Part shown: positions 63,216 through 64,000 of the stretch, one piece after another
How the letters are laid out: every line of letters starts with the position of its first letter
How positions within the stretch are numbered: position 1 is the first letter of the stretch
IMG/VR virus record: IMGVR_UViG_3300029286_000009
Location: 124,001 to 188,000 of that record
Length of the DNA stretch: 64,000 nucleotides
DNA from: a virus
Direction: 5' to 3' (one strand)
Translations under genes and position numbers: made by a program
The notes under the pieces: model-generated
The model's database searches: none
The model's input: only the letters and a program-made list of their open reading frames with translations
Told to the model about the DNA's origin: nothing

Positions 63216-63390
63216 GTGTGCTAATAGTTACACCCTGCGGTGCGGGATGCCTAAGGTGTGATGGCCCCGCAATCAAGACATATGCACCAGGAAAAGAAGT
63301 GGCTACCTTTCTCGGGGGGAGACCATTTCTTTTCTTGTACCTTTCTTTTCTTACCCACTAACCCAGTTAGTTTGAAGGGGTTATTACAAT

Positions 63391-63564
63391 TATGCACGCG
63401 TGTTTATACTTATAGTAGAATAGAGGCATATCAAATTTTACTGGTGTGTCTCAATTTATACTTGGCAGTAGGAGGTTAAACTGCCAGAAGCTCGTCCCTC
63501 GTATTGTGCGGGGCTGAACGAGTGCAATTGTAAACATGATTTTCTTCTTTGGAAGGAGAAGGGA
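63391..63564 (+). promoter_or_regulatory. Promoter-like box and structured leader
   Basis: GCACGCGTGTTTATAC and TATAGTAGAAT resemble the 63.04 kb promoter. Downstream, TGGCAGT/ACTGCCA encloses an AGGAGG, and CTCGT/ACGAG with an inner CCC/GGG forms a second hairpin. The leader ends at the ribosome site of 63565. Confidence 0.5.
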
Positions 63565-63627
63565 ATGATTATCAGAGTTTACCCGGATGGCACGATCGAT
63601 CGTGTTATTGCGGTAGTGCGGCACTAG
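63565..63627 (+). CDS. 20-residue peptide
   Basis: GGAAGGAGAAGGGA precedes MIIRVYPDGTIDRVIAVVRH. It is short but the ribosome site is strong and the sequence looks like a strand-turn-strand. It may be a leader or micro-protein. Confidence 0.45.
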   Translation: MIIRVYPDGTIDRVIAVVRH

Positions 63628-63704
63628 ATGCCGCGGGGGAGTAGAAAGCACTCCCTGGCAACAGAAACAAAGGCTTTCATTATACCCGCGTGCAATTGTG
63701 TGGG

Positions 63705-63779
63705 TATAATATATGTAATAATTAATAGGAGAGAGACCCGCCATATAAAGGGGTTCAACGTCTTTTGTAGGAGGTTGTC
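63705..63779 (+). promoter_or_regulatory. TATAAT promoter before the last gene
   Basis: TATAAT at 63705-63710 is preceded by TATACCCGCGTG, as at the other two promoters here. The 15-mer AGAAACAAAGGCTTT lies at 63663-63677. The 5' leader runs 65 bases to the ribosome site. Confidence 0.55.
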
Positions 63780-64000
63780 ATGAAGGCTTTCACAATCGCT
63801 GGTGCATTGTTGGATCTCGCAATAACAAAATCGTATGCGGCTGTTCAGAGTGAGGTGAGGAACGAACTCACCAACGCGAAAGATTTCGTTGAGAAGATTA
63901 AATACGAACATGCGGTCAGAAAAGAACTGGCTGTAATCAACAGGCAGTCCGAGGAATTGAGGCGGCGACAGGCAGAGTATGCAGTCGCCCGGAAGTATTT
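63780..64000 (+). CDS. Coiled-coil protein, runs off the window
   Basis: TAGGAGGTTGTC precedes MKAFTIAGALLDLAITKSYA. The visible 73 codons form a long charged helix (FVEKIKYEHAVRKELAVIN, SEELRRRQAEYAVARKY). The end lies beyond 64000. No family is recognised. Confidence 0.6.
   Translation, partial: MKAFTIAGALLDLAITKSYAAVQSEVRNELTNAKDFVEKIKYEHAVRKELAVINRQSEELRRRQAEYAVARKY

Noticed and set aside
1-64000. CRISPR arrays, insertion sequences, rRNA genes
   Set aside because: No regularly spaced repeats, transposase motifs or rRNA-like segments were seen on either strand.

Overview
The window reads as part of a large tailed-phage (possibly jumbo-phage) genome with a probable Gram-negative host. Small genes are packed tightly, most with strong Shine-Dalgarno sites and 1-4 base stop/start overlaps. 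They form two long blocks: everything from 38.46 kb leftwards is on the minus strand and everything from 38.58 kb rightwards is on the plus strand. Recognisable products are phage-like: HNH and VSR-type homing endonucleases, an intein-bearing nucleotidyltransferase, two RNA ligases, a P-loop polynucleotide-kinase-like protein, a CCA-adding enzyme, many zinc-ribbon mini-proteins and many membrane micro-proteins. No ribosomal, biosynthetic or other cellular housekeeping genes, and no capsid, tail, terminase or DNA polymer­ase genes, are visible, so this is an accessory/early region. A gene with a signal peptide, a poly-proline linker and a C-terminal phenylalanine beta-barrel signature, plus a TAXI-type periplasmic binding protein, point to a host with an outer membrane.

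Left block (minus, 0-38.5 kb). From right to left it holds a regulator/exported-protein group (34-38.5 kb), an outer-membrane-like barrel gene (33.1 kb), a DUF7873-like gene, a long structured non-coding stretch (30.2-30.6 kb), and a cluster at 24.9-29.6 kb: von Willebrand A protein, PP2C-like phosphatase, zinc-ribbon protein kinase (the TerY-P triad arrangement) and a nicotinamidase-like hydrolase. Then follow a metallophosphoesterase, a gene that looks like the RNA polymerase omega subunit (22.0 kb), a HicB-like protein, a homing endonuclease, the intein gene (13.9-16.1 kb), a three-repeat protein of Tad2/DUF2829-like appearance, an HD hydrolase, many small zinc and membrane proteins, and the TAXI-type protein (1.5-2.5 kb).

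Two plus-strand elements interrupt the minus block, at 1-409 and 19.34-19.65 kb. Each joins a structured RNA leader to a tiny basic membrane peptide with an RHRR motif. The leaders can be aligned with each other and so define a repeated module.

Right block (plus, 38.6-64 kb). It opens with tandem Cys-rich mini-proteins and an AT-hook protein, then an RNA-repair set (RNA ligase, CCA-adding enzyme, YqeY-like protein, second RNA ligase, and a kinase at 59.3 kb). From 50 kb the genes become small membrane and coiled-coil proteins separated by leaders that carry a family of ACCC/GGGT inverted repeats. The last 2.4 kb is mostly non-coding. It shows a purine-rich then pyrimidine-rich strand asymmetry, imperfect direct repeats, TATAAT promoters, a probable small RNA at 63.07-63.2 kb, and a gene that runs off the right end.

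Several small genes appear frameshifted or begin at non-standard codons (5.9, 11.4, 38.4 and 45.9 kb). The 38.4 kb gene seems to start at AUA. All family assignments are by eye from motifs; no database search was run.
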